From NCBI GenBank assembly GCA_036362985.1, contig JAYGXS010000008.1:15931123-15995122 (forward strand): a DNA stretch of 64,000 bases, in the 5' to 3' direction. Under the pieces are notes generated by a model. It was not told the DNA's origin, made no database searches, and saw only the letters and a list, made by a program, of their open reading frames with translations. This stretch comes from Ligula intestinalis (taxonomy: Eukaryota; Platyhelminthes; Cestoda; Diphyllobothriidea; Diphyllobothriidae). The position numbers were made by a program, and so were the translations under genes. Positions 45,046 to 56,001 of this stretch are shown one piece after another. Within the stretch, counting starts at the first letter, position 1. Every line of letters begins with the position of its first letter.

Positions 45046-45596
45046 ATAGATGCTTCGCAGTAACACAAGCTCGCAAGAACCGGTACGCGGAGGTAATTTT
45101 CAAAAGCATGAAGATATAATGTGTCCAGCAAAAGTTTCACAGTTAGATTTATAGAAAGTACACAGAATAAAGCGAGAATAAGATAATTTAACGTGTTAAC
45201 ACAATGTTGGGTTTGTGGCTGGGGTACAACATGGAAGAGGGATAAAAAAGACTTCTTAGTTTTATGCATGATTAAATAAATAAAAGAGATGAATAAAACG
45301 GCTACAAGTGTCCACAGACAGTCTGTAAAATCAGGCAGATGTATACAGGTTTCGCTCATCCTGCTGAAGTAACGTAGAAGAAATCGATCCACGCTGAGAA
45401 TTAGAATGACCGAGGGGATACGTGTGTCACGAACGCGCGGCCTGTCGTTGGTGTGGTCGGTAATAGTCATCACCATTATGACGAAGGATAGAACGCGTTT
45501 ACAGGCAAAGTACCATGTCTGATGCTCCTTCCGTAGGTGCAGCACAAGGATGGACAAGGTGAAGGCAGCCAGCAGTTTCATGATGGAAGTGTTGAT
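45003..45596 (-). CDS. unidentified multi-pass membrane-like ORF, possible host exon
   Basis: Minus-strand frame of 192 codons from ATG 45,581. A good acceptor, TGTTTTACTTTCTTAG, ends at 45,597, so the frame may be an exon that starts at 45,596 in phase 0. The protein has at least four hydrophobic stretches long enough to cross a membrane (LLAAFTLSILVLHL, VLSFVIMVMTI, WTLVAVLFISFIYLIM, LNYLILALFCVLSINL) and a hydrophilic loop (TDHTNDRPRVRDTRI). The segment RFLLRYFSRMSETCIHLPDF faintly recalls the membrane part of GPI ethanolamine-phosphate transferase 2, a guess only. Its last codons overlap DR copy 3, so the true 3' end is probably upstream of the stop. No start or donor is fixed. Confidence 0.4.
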   Translation of the reverse strand: MNTSIMKLLAAFTLSILVLHLRKEHQTWYFACKRVLSFVIMVMTITDHTNDRPRVRDTRIPSVILILSVDRFLLRYFSRMSETCIHLPDFTDCLWTLVAVLFISFIYLIMHKTKKSFLSLFHVVPQPQTQHCVNTLNYLILALFCVLSINLTVKLLLDTLYLHAFENYLRVPVLASLCYCEASIQLRSHRTPQALIW

Positions 45597-45899
45597 CTAA
45601 GAAAGTAAAACAGCGGCGCAGAGATTATGTTTAGCCCGCTGCGTAATGGCACCGCCGACCACCACACGTTGGATGGATGTTAGTGGGGAGCAAAAGTATA
45701 GCTGTTTTAGGAACAAAACTTTAAGGAATGTTCCCATTTGAACCCTGGGTCTGCTTTTGTCAATGATTCGGTCTCTCAGAAAAGCATGCACGCTGCATGC
45801 TATGAACCGCCTTCAAAGGCGATGGACAGTCAAAACTCGCCAGAGAGGTAACAAGTGTCACAACCGTATCTTGGTACACATACCTGATCTAGCCAGCCT

Positions 45900-46070
45900 T
45901 AATAGTGTCACAGATTAGACCTATTCAAGCGTGTCGATCCGCGGGACTGACCTTAAAGCTTGACTCATTTTGTCCTGTAGGAACGGCGAAAAACCGAAGG
46001 TCCAAGAATAATTTCCATTTCTTAAGGAACTGCGTTAAGCCGGATTTTAAGCTGGTCTCCTCTTCGACGC
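45900..46070 (-). pseudogene. RTE-like LINE, extreme 3' end of ORF2
   Basis: The minus strand gives GLTQFLKKWKLFLDLRFF, then SPADRHA, a stop, and DTIKAG. This is the QDMEVVLG...ADRHAWR...IEAG end of the RTE-like protein. Nucleotide words ACCGAAGGTCCAAGAA and ATTTCCAT are shared with 4,970-4,995. Confidence 0.6.
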
Positions 46071-46159
46071 CTCTACGGGGGCAATGACTCCAGCAACAAA
46101 CAGCTCAGGGGCCGACAGCGAATACCATCATAGTAGACTTGTGCAGTATCTACTACCTT

Positions 46160-47405
46160 CTCTCTTCAGAAGAAACAGATGCGACCATTGGAGCAAGAGT
46201 TTTACTTTCCTGACTTTTCGGATTCCTCCGGGAATCCTTAATCATAGGTAAGGGTATCATAGCCATAGTCATGAGCAGATAAGGTTGAAATATGCACAGG
46301 TTGCACGGTGTTTATAGTTCATAGTGGTCATCTGCGTGCGTACTATAATCACTCACTTCTGTAGCCACCGTTTGGGTCATAATTGGTGCGGTACTGGGTT
46401 GACACTTCGCGTTCGACTCATTAATGGCCATGATTTCCTCGCTTGTGTTGGATGCGGGCTTGATAATTGCACGACACTTACGCTCGCTGTCGTCCACATT
46501 CTTGTTGCTGGGGCCGGCTCTTCCCACGTGACTGATTCTCTTGTTCAAACAATGTCTCAGTATGCAATATGGGAACGCCAAATCGTTGCTCTTGTTGATG
46601 AACTGGGGGCCTGAGAACCATAACTCGAGCAGCTCGCAGATCACGCGGCCTCTTCAAACTTGAAAATATGGCCGGGTATTGTCAAGTAAGCTGCAACCTG
46701 GGAGTTGGCGTTTTTGATCCTCACCGCCGCGACATGCTCGGCCATTCGCGTCGAGAGTAATCTTCCGGTTTCTCCAACGTAGTTTCTTTCTCCACAACTG
46801 CACCATATCTGGTACGTGACTCCAGCCGTTTCCTGCCATGACAGTAGGTCTTTCGGTCTCATGATCCGGTGCCTGATGTTTGCTTCTGACCTGTGCGCAA
46901 CTCTTATTCCACGTGGGGTTAGTAGCCGGCTGACCGCTTCCGATAGATTCTTCATGTACGGAAGAGCTCGCCAAACTTTTGGACCAGTTGGATGTTACTT
47001 CTTCTCTCGTTTGCGTATGCATTGGTTGGCAAGATTGCGCGGGTAACTATTCGCTCTCAGCGGCCATCGAATATGTGGTAATTCAGAAACTTTGTCTTCC
47101 GCTTCGTTACAATGCGTCTCAACGCGCCATAATAGCCCTCTTACGCAGCTGCGTTTGTGACCGATCGGGTGGTTGCTGTTGTAGTTCAGGACTTGCATAG
47201 TGAAGCGAATAATTATCGTACGCACGCAGATGACCACTATAAACTTTAAAAATCGTGCAACCTGTGCATATTTAAACCTTTTCTGCTCATGAATATGACT
47301 ATGGTATCATTTCCTATGACTAAGCATTCTCGACGGAATCCGAAAAGGCTGGACAATAAAACTCTTGTCCCAGTGGGCGCATCTACTTCTTCTGAACTGC
47401 TTCCC
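46160..47405 (-). pseudogene. PLE with GIY-YIG endonuclease and inverted tails
   Basis: Coding order on the minus strand: HPIGHKRSCVRGLLWRVETH and RANSYPRNLANQCIRKR (RT C-terminus, 47,180-47,000), then VWRALPYMKNLSEAVSR. The GIY-YIG domain follows (YQIWCSCGERNYVGETGR, residues 48-65 of the 104-codon frame at 46,955-46,641), then EAA, a stop, and broken C-terminal pieces down to 46,312. A tail continues to 46,160 with stem GGATTCC-CGGA-GGAATCC-GAAA. From about 47,190 to 47,405 the same tail recurs in inverted orientation (ATGCACAGGTTGCACG, TAGTGGTCATCTGCGTGCGTAC, CGGAATCCGAAAAG, CTTCTTCTG). The RT core is missing: the inverted tail is joined directly upstream of HPIGHKR. The GIY-YIG domain is the integration nuclease of PLEs. 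Confidence 0.88.
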
Positions 47406-47539
47406 AGAACCCGCATATTTATCTCTACTGACATTCTATTTTGCGGATACCACTGCCGGAAAAGACAAGGGAGACTGTAATGGTTATTTGTGACCCATAA
47501 GCCTGCATCTACCAGGCATACTTAACCCCAAGTTATGTT

Positions 47540-47815
47540 TCACCCGAGGCTAAAACCACAATCTTTTGATCGGACGTCTAACTATCTTATCACGGAGCGA
47601 CGGGTCAATGTCTTGCTATTCGAGCCTCCGATGGGACACCACTTGGGGTTGCTTTTGATTGGTTGATGACGCTTAATGAACCAGAAACGGCCAATCCATT
47701 CGCCCTTGCCAGCCATGCTCTCTGCCTAGACTAATAGCCAATGTGCAGCTGCAGACAGTGCTCTAGAATGTGCGTTAACGAGTGAGTTCTGTTTCCGACC
47801 GGTGAACTTTAATCA
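47540..47815 (+). repeat. tRNA-headed SINE, copy 5
   Basis: B-box-like 'TATTCGAGCCTCCG', then CACCACTTGGGGTTGCTTTTGATTGG, TTGATGACGCTTAATGAACCAGAAACGGCC, CGCCCTTGCCAGCCATGCTC and CCTAGACTAATAGCC. Close to copy 1 in layout. Confidence 0.65.
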
Positions 47816-47829
47816 ACGAGTGTCACTCT

Positions 47830-48190
47830 TTGTTCGCTGACGTTTCAGATAGCTGGGCCGGCTGTCCTTTGTCAAAGAGTGAACTGACTTTACAATAAGC
47901 AATTCAAAGTTGTGGCTGCGTGTGTTGGCCATGAGCTGATCGATTCCTCTACGCTTACTGCTTGGCCCTCCGTATGAATTTTTGCATAGCGTGACGGCAA
48001 GTAGTGTTGTGTTGCGTCCCAAAGGTAGAGAGTACTGGTATTCCTGCTTGCTTTACGGGTGGTTTCGCCACAAAGCCGCCTTTGTTTGCAAATTGCTGTG
48101 TCTCCCAGTTGTACGTATGGGTTAGAAGACAGAGAGGATAACCGAGAATAGTTTACTATAACAATTCCTGCGTACACATCAACTCTGCAC
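47830..48190 (-). mobile_element. possible PLE tail of a second subfamily
   Basis: Minus strand: TTTGACAAAGGACAGCCGGCCCAGCTATCTGAAACGTCAGCGAAC. The GAAACGTC box and the following GCGAAC agree with the hammerhead tails; the CUGAUGA box is changed to TTTGACAA. Upstream frames (MYAGIVIVNYSRLSS...; 48,177-47,813) are not recognised. It runs into the N gap. Confidence 0.4.
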
Positions 48191-48200
48191 NNNNNNNNNN
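48191..48200. other. assembly gap (10 N)
   Basis: Ten Ns, probably a placeholder of unknown true length. Confidence 1.
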
Positions 48201-48349
48201 CTCTTTTCTCACATACCGTAGCTAGGTCTCAGGAAAGATTCAAGAAAATCGGAGGCGGGATCGGCCGTAGGTGGCTGGCGCGGCGATTAATCAACGCAGC
48301 CCAGACCACATCGTTTCTGATTAAAAAAGGAGAACATACTATATCTTGA

Positions 48350-49040
48350 GAAAGACGTTTATTATTCTGTTGTTCGAATATGCCGTCAGAGCCATTAGCA
48401 GGGAAGACTGATAGAAGCTCGAAGTACGCATTATTTATAGTCAGTAGAAGACATGTGTCTACATGCTGACTAAAATTAACAGCTCAACTGATAACCGTTA
48501 GGAGGCCATGATTAATGCAATTATAGCTTGGTAGTCAGTCTTCAAGTTATAATGGCCGTAATTGTTATCAGTCATGTTGGATGTTGGCGTGATAATTAAG
48601 TCGCAATTTGGCTTGCTAGAGTCGAAATTGTTGGCCACCCGCACTGCCCCACCTGACTGATTCGCTTACTTAGGCAACTTTTTAGTATAAACAGTCATTG
48701 TGTCCGTTGATGAACGACAGGACTAAGAATGTTGATGCGAGCAACTTGCGGCTAACATGGTTGCCCCCTCTTGCGAGTATTTCGGCCTCAGGTTGCCAAT
48801 TTATGACTCTGACGTGGATTGCTAATGCACTATCGCATCCATCACGACCCTCAATGGTGAATACGAGAGTCTTTGACTGTAGTCTGCTATGTGTTGCACG
48901 CACAGACGGGCGCTTCGTGTCTGCTGACCACGTGTGTTCAATCGCCGTATTGGATAACTGATTAGTTCTGCCAGTTTACCGTTGTCTGCACAAAGGAAGA
49001 CATAATAAGTTGAACTCAGTCTTTTTTGTCTCCAAAGCAC
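48350..49040 (-). pseudogene. PLE C-terminal remnant
   Basis: The minus strand reads EAEILARGGNHVSRKLLAS (48,790-48,730), which follows the GIY-YIG domain in PLEs of the 46-kb type, preceded by broken GIY-YIG-region frames up to about 49,040. Downstream pieces (SGGAVRVANNFDSSKPN) are also in order. Heavily decayed. Confidence 0.65.
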
Positions 49041-49180
49041 CTGGTGTATATTCTTTCATTTAAACATTCAGTTATACCCCCACAGTTAACTACAGTGTAC
49101 ACACTCGGTTCAGTTCAATTTGGCTCATCAAAGAGCTCAATTAAATAATCAATTATTTGCGCGCGATAGTTAAAATTACT

Positions 49181-49338
49181 CAATAGTGCCCAATCGGAAA
49201 CAAATGTTGAATCTATGTTGTCTCTATAGAGTTTATATTGAGCTAATATGCGGATTACATAGAACTGATAAAGACATTATATGGAGATAATATAGAGTTT
49301 ATACAGAGTTGTCAATTGTGTACGATTGGGCACTGTTG
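49181..49338. mobile_element. MITE candidate with 26-bp terminal inverted repeats
   Basis: Ends CAATAGTGCCCAATCGGAAACAAATG and, inverted, CAACAGTGCCCAATCGTACACAATTG, 22 of 26 matching. Interior AT-rich with a subterminal ATAGAGTTTATA repeated on both sides. 158 bp, non-coding. No clear target duplication, so the superfamily is not assigned. Confidence 0.55.
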
Positions 49339-49399
49339 GGGCGTTTTAAATATCGCGGTTATTTAAATAAGCTATTTGGTGAACAGAATTAGACTTTTA

Positions 49400-51540
49400 C
49401 TCCAACTTCTTCCTCCCGGGTATCTATTCCATCTCACTGGACATTAGCTTTTAGTCTCTGTTTTTGGGTCTTTTTCGTTGCTGATGTGCCTTGTGCCCTT
49501 CCTGTGGGAGACCTTCTAGCTGCCTTTCATCTGCTGGTCGACTGCCCTCATCCCCCTTTACAGGAGCAGAACACCAATGTATCCGTCCGAGAAACTCCCC
49601 CGTTTGAGGCGCTCCATAAAATGGCCATGGTTAAGCCTGATCCACAAAATTCATTTTGACAGCTTCTCACCAAATACCATGGCTTCATCCGTCCAATGTT
49701 CAGTTTTCTATCCCACCTTACGATTTCATTCAGCACATACAAACCAATATCTTACCAATGTTCCTCGGCCCCCTGCCTCGTGCATACACACATTTGTGCA
49801 GTCCAGAGCACAATGATGCACAAGTTTCGGAAGGGAATCGTCCATTAATCTGACAGTTCATTGGTATCATCCCTTCAAATGGTTCCCAATGCCACTATTG
49901 GTGGTTGGCGCATCTACATCGACCAAACGGCCTAAAAATGGCACCATTCAGTACGGCTACCCTGTTTCGCATCTTCCGAGTTTTGCCGATACCCTATTTA
50001 GAAAATTTGTGTTTTGAAGGATTGACCCGGACAATGTCTTCCAGATGCCCACAACCCCGGATAACGCTGCTACTATGGTAATCACCAGCCTCTTTGGCCT
50101 TTTTGAGTTCCGGTGTAGGTCCTTTGGACTTCGCAATGCTGCTAAGAGTTTATTGGACCTCCCTTCGTCTACGCCCATGTTGACGACCTCCTGGTTGCCA
50201 GGCCCACCTCCTAGGAACACGTGCAACAGTTTACAACTGTGTTTGACCGCCATCAATAATTTTGTTTGGTTCTCAGTTCGTCAAAGTGCGTCCTTGGTAT
50301 GTCTTCCCCTTATTTTTTGGACACTTTGTAGACATCAAAAACGTGTATCTTCACCTCCTCAAGATTGTGGCCATCCATGAGTTCCCGCGTAGTGACTCAT
50401 GCGCGCACGATCGCTATTGCGCCAAAGTCCACTGCTGCTAATATCGACCTCTGGGACAGTCAGTCATGGATGTTTCCGCCTACCTAGTTTGCCCAAATAC
50501 CTTTCAAGGTTGACTCAGACAAAAACTGCTCTCTGTGGCCGCTGGAGTGACTGCTACCAGGTCCGCACTTCGAACACTGCCCGGCTCCGGTGCAGACCTA
50601 CGCTCATCCGACAGTAAACTTCTATCTATTCTACACTCCTTCTGTATAGGATAACCTCTTCCTAACACTCTGGCCTCGCACTTTTTTCTTCTCATAGGGA
50701 ACCGGGCCTGAAGATCGCAGTTACTTCGGCTTCTTTTACTTAACCTCCTCCAATATCCACTCTCGTATTCCAAGCGTCAGCTGCAGCAATTACTGTGTAT
50801 GAATAATGCATATCGCCCGCTTCTTCCGACCTGTATTAAAACAATTATGCTAGTCATGGACCTCCTCTCCAATCAAAATGTTCACCTAAGCTGTTTGGAG
50901 ACGCCCTCGCAGTTTTTAACAAGGTGAATTTTGTCCTAACCGATAAATACCTCTGAACTATCCTTTCCCCGGATCTCCCAGCTTCCCTGTTGGCCAAGGC
51001 CTCTACTGTTACAATAAGCGCGTTTCATCAACAGAAAATTACAAGCCAGACCCAACCTTTCCCTTCTTCCTCTAGAAAAGTAACATTAGTCGAATATCGC
51101 CGTACCACAATTTCGATGTGAACTTCTTGCTGTACATCTCATCGTGCAACACTTCCGGAACCTTCTTGAGCGCGGAATCTTCACTATCTTTACGGGTGAA
51201 AATCCATTCACCTTCGCCCTTAAATCAAACTGTGACATGCTCAACCCCTGGGACATGCGTAAACTGTACTACATTTTGCTGTCCATTAGAGGCATCTTCC
51301 ATATTGATGGGTTACAAAAGCAGTTAGCGGACACTAAGTCCAAGACCTTCATGTCTCCCGAGATCAAGCATATTATGGTGGCTAATAAATAACGCCGTGT
51401 CTGTTCGCCCTGTGGCTACGATATTTCCGGACTCCATTTGCAGATGTAATGTCCTCCTTCTGGGCCCTGAAATTCACGATCATTTGAATGTAAGATTCTA
51501 GTGTCACAAGTGTTGTCAAATTGTTAAAAAATGTAAGCCA
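49400..51540 (+). pseudogene. Ty3/gypsy remnant Gyp-3, pol
   Basis: Highly decayed plus-strand pol in the same order as Gyp-1. The protease end is GDLLAAFHLLVDCPHPPL (49,520). RT pieces follow: TMVITSLFGLFEFRCRSFGLRN (50,070-50,140) and PFVYAHVDDLLVARPTS (50,165-50,215), where the catalytic VDD is preserved. The RNase H region is QHFRNLLERGIFTIFTG and FALKSNCDMLNPWDMRKLYY (51,144-51,280). Faint integrase zinc-region signal to 51,540. No LTRs recognised. Confidence 0.75.
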
Positions 51541-52900
51541 CGGCGCTCAAGCCTGCCTCTGGTCATCGTGCAGCTGTTTTGTCATTGGGATATGGCGGGT
51601 GATAGAGGGCAAAATTGCGGGGAGTGCTGTCCTGTCTGGGAGCAAAACTGCAGATTATGCAGATGCAAGCCATAATAGTTAAAACATCGATGATAAGAGC
51701 TGCAATAAGGCTAAGAAGGCGAGATGATGACGGAAGACGTTGATTTGAGTGAGGTGACGGGGGGGAGGGGACCACAGTTTAGCGATTGCCGCTCGGACTG
51801 CAAAGTTGGAGTTTATTTTTAAATCCATCAAAATGGATTGCGTCATGCATAGCTTGCCAAAAAAATCTTTCAGCAGTCATTTAAGCCTATCGTTGTGTCA
51901 CGCGGACGCCCTGTAAAACGAATTCACAGTGAACTTAAACCATCCGTAGGTTCTTCATTTTACGGTTTTATAAGCTCTCATGTGTAGACGACACCCAATA
52001 TCATTTTGTCTGGTGACCTTTTTTAAGGCCAGGTGCTTCAAGGTAATCCACTACCTCACTCAGCGCTTCCAAACGCACTGACCTGCAGGGATTTGACCGA
52101 ATTCCACTCGGGGACACACACGTGCGCCCAGGTTGTCGTGTCTGCCCAAGCGCCACTCAAACATGTCACTTTCCCCCAACCTCGGCCGACCCAGCCTAGG
52201 CATCCCAGACACGACAATCCACGGGTACTGTCACACACACCAATCGGCGAAAACTTGAACCTTATCCACAATCCTGCTTAAGCCACCACACTGTCTCATA
52301 CTCTCTGAGGTGTGGTTGGACGCAGTGAACACTAACCCTAGCTTCGCCAGGGGCCACTGCCACCTGAGACTGAAACTGGGAGTTCTGTACGCTAAAAATC
52401 CCTCTCACAGGTGCCTTCTGTCTTTTAGCAGCCCTGCCAGCACGACCACCTGGTAGGACGGGTAGGGCGATGGGGGTAAGCGGGGGAAAATGGGGATAAT
52501 GGTTTGTATCACTCGGTAACCCTAAATTTAGTGAATGCTATTGACAGACCCATAAGGCAATGTTGCTACTTTTTGTAATAATTTTGCATGTAAAGAAGTT
52601 ATATAAATTTATTTTAATTGTAATTTCACGTATACTTCTATATAATGCATATAATAAATGGACAAAGATAAAACAGTGGCTTTCTTTAAGTTAGCCAACT
52701 GCGCGGTCAATCTTTGCCTTGACCTGTGTGACCTGCGTGATTATAAGTTGACAGTACCTGACGAGATTTCACGTTAAAATCAGCTGTGATTCATAAAATA
52801 TATATATTTTTACATAGATCATCATATATTTTTTGTAAATTCCCTGTTTAAAGTTCACTGTAGGGAAATTGGCTAATTTGTTTGTAGTAGCAGACCTCGT
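51541..52900. other. no recognised feature
   Basis: About 1.4 kb. An 82-codon plus-strand frame (52,033-52,281) is Pro/His/Thr-rich and unrecognised; a G-rich run lies at 52,450-52,500. The last 300 bp are very AT-rich. Confidence 0.4.
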
Positions 52901-52948
52901 AGTCAATGCCTGATTTATTTTGTTGTAAAGCATATATTATTAATACAT

Positions 52949-54196
52949 ATGGATCGCTCCTACTACGGATACCATCGAAGCACCATTTATAAGCGCATAC
53001 AGCGCATAAAATGGGCATATTGCGAGGCTTTTCCAAATGAGGTGACAACGGTCCCCTCAACGTCTGCTGTTGTTGCCAATGAATCTCGAGATTCTTCGGG
53101 CCCGGAACCAGAGATGCCTGTACTCACCGCAGACATCCCTTCTGGTGGGTATCTTTGGTGCATAGGTCACATATTTAATATAGTGTTAGGAGAACTTGAT
53201 GAGGCCATAACCGCACCTGAGGGCTCATTTCTGGATGCCTTACGAGATTTTTGCGTACTTCGGTCATTGCCCACTGTAACTTCGAGGGACCTGATCGATA
53301 CGCTACTTGCCTTCCAGAGGCCAACGATTCCGAAATTTCCTAAGGATACGTGAACAATTTTGGATACCCCTTGGCCGTGCATAAGGAAGCCCCTAAATAA
53401 TAGGGCCTATGTCCATGTGGGCCTTAGTGATGGCCTTATGTCTGAACTGCGCAAACGGCAGCAAATCACTGTATCTCAGGTGCGGCTGCAGCTTCACAAA
53501 GATGAAATGTGGCTTTTTAAAGCGTCTTCTCAATGTGTGTGGCCCATACTGTGTCGCAGTAGTCGTCCATTTGTTTCGCAACCAATCATTATTGGCGGCT
53601 TCTGCGGTCAGAGTAAGCCGGACCCCATACAGATGTATCTGGAAGACTGCGTGTCCGAGCTGAAAGAACTTCTATTGTTTGGCCTATCAACGAGAACTCC
53701 AAATGGCATTGTGCAGGCGGTTGTGGACAATATTTTCTATGAAACACAGGCCCGGTCTTACCTGAAGCAAGTGTCAGCCCACAACGGCTCCTTTGGATGT
53801 GATAGGCATGAGTTTGCGCATAAGTAACAACAAAAAATTTAGGTGTTGTCAAAAGGGGAAGTCCTCCAGCAGAAGGATGGTATTTCCCACCTTCAGTCAC
53901 CGCTGGCGGGATGATGCTTCATTTCGTGCACAGAAACAAGTTTCACCACAAAGGAAGGTCCCCTTTTTGAGTACTTACTTATTGACTTGGTGGAATCGTT
54001 TCCACTGGATTACATGCACCTGGTCTGTCTCGGTGTCATGAGCAAGCTTCTCTATACTTTGAAATGGGGACAGTGTGCAAGTGAACTAAATACAGTCATT
54101 GATACTTGCAGTCGATGCCTTCCGGCCGACAGGGAGCCAGAAAATCACATATACGTAGACGCGTTTGCGCTACAATTGTGGCATGACTGTATTTAA
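52949..54196 (+). pseudogene. DDE-type DNA transposase remnant (superfamily unresolved)
   Basis: A frame from 52,949 to 53,827 is broken only by one TGA (53,351-53,353) inside KFPKD...TILDTP. A second frame continues to 54,196. The N-terminal part has DALRDFCVLRSLP and the KFPKD...LDTP region. The core has VHVGLSDGLMSEL, DEMWLFKASSQCVWPIL and FCGQSKPDPIQMYLED, then ARSYLKQVSAHNGSFGCDR. After a frameshift it reads GRMVFPTFS-like and RDDASFRAQ, then FPLDYMHLVCLGVMSKLL. This layout (S--Q-WPIL, CG--KP, A-AFLKQ--H-GY-GC, PLDYMHLVCLGV) is shared by many 'transposase-domain' proteins of invertebrates. I cannot place it safely between CACTA-like and other DDE groups. No terminal inverted repeats found. 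Confidence 0.7.
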
Positions 54197-56001
54197 GTTG
54201 CTTCAGACTAATGTGACTATTTGGGTAGCATAAAATTTATTTCTTCTAAAGTTTAAGGCAGCTTGTAGGCACATACTCAATTTTTAAGATTTATGGGAAT
54301 ATTGTTTTAAAATTACATACCACTGCCTACTGCCACATGCACTACTCAGACGTGATTGCAGTCACATGCTATTAAAGTGAACTTTAGTAGCATGAAATTA
54401 ATTCAGGTTCTGTTCTATTTTTTTGCAATACTTCTTTACGTATCTAATATTGCGTTTTCTTGTATTGTAGGAACCTGCTGCTAATGACGAATGTGAAGCA
54501 GGCTGTTCACAATATCACGACCATTCTATGAATGAACGATGAACAGTCGGAAAATGTTCTGTGCATATTATTTCCGAAAACTAATTTTTTTTTCAATAAA
54601 TTATCCATATACCACACTGCGCGCCCTGTACATTTACGAAACAACCGATTGAGGGGGGGGGGGTGGGGGTGGAGGGAAATGGGCCATAGAAGGATTAGAG
54701 TAAGGCGTCACGCTGCGTATTATTTTTCCAGGGCGGAGGCAAACGGGTTGAACTCTTCACCTTGAGCCCCGTCCTATGTGGGGGTGTAGCTCCGTTTACT
54801 CCGTTTCCTACCCAGCTTTAAAGGGGGTAGATGGGGCTTGTGCTGACAGGGAATAACTTGGGATTTTCGACCTGATGATTGTAGTGCTCTAAGCACAAAC
54901 ACTGCTTGGAACTCTACATATGTCCTGTTTTCGAGATGAATCGTTAGTTAGAACGATGTGCACATTTGAGACCTTGCAAGCGTGTTCAGAATACCATGTA
55001 ACACTATTTCTAGGAGGATCTAGATGTACGTGTCAAAATATTTGCGTCGAAAAAAAGGTTTCTCAAATCACATGTCGGAAAGACAGAGTAGGGTGGAACA
55101 GCTGTTTAATGTGTGACAATAAGCTTTTTAGTTCTTCAAAACTTCATAACCTGCAAGCATACTCAAAATACCATGCAGCACTTAGTCAAGTATACTTGAA
55201 TTGAGATCGCCTGCTCTTTTGACTTTTTTCCTCCCGTTCTGGAAAATATTCATAAAACCACTTTACGATACATTCTTTATGTATTCCATTCAACCATTGT
55301 TATTTATTTTGATCATTCATGGCACTGTAACTCAGAGTAAAAATACAGCAAAAATACAGCAAAATACAGCTCAAAAGCATTGCCTATTAACTTTATTGAG
55401 AACCATTTGGAATGAGTAGCAATTATTTTATGAACTAACATTAGCGCGCTTTATTTAACATGAAAGGTTGGATAACGAGCAGGCTAGGTTTGCTCCTCAA
55501 TTGGGCCATCGTCTACACTTAAATGTACAGACCCACATCAGCTGCGGCAGTGCAGTCGCTCCTGATTCACTAGGACTAAAATAATACAATACAATATAAT
55601 ACCATTGTCATAATGCGATGAATGTGCGACTTTCAACAACAGATCGGGGCCTATGGTGAATTAATTCACACATATTAGTCTTGCAAGTCAGTATGTAGTG
55701 CTAGCAGGCAATTCAAAAAGTGACTTATCAATTTTGCGACAGACTGTAAGGGAATCTATGTTGGGACGTTTGAAACTGACCAAAAAGCCAGATCGTCATT
55801 ATTCACAGACGTATAGTCATGTTTTAATCACAACCTGTACGATTAAGCCGCGTTGGGCAGAAACGCTGACCGTTCTTCGAAAGAGCGAGAGGATGGAGTA
55901 AGGGGACCAAAACGTCGTCCAGCGGTACGTGCATAACAATATTTTATCGCATTTCATTCTTATTTGACAGAAAATACCACTTGAACGATATTTGTTTTGC
56001 C
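54197..56001. other. no recognised gene; G-run and short repeats
   Basis: Contains an acceptor-like CTTGTATTGTAG at 54,470, a G-rich run at 54,652-54,678 with tracts of 11, 5 and 3 G, two related 50-bp pieces (54,965-55,015 and 55,140-55,195, both with CAAGC-T---CA-AATACCATG), and three AAAATACAGC units at 55,339-55,371. No gene recognised. Confidence 0.4.
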
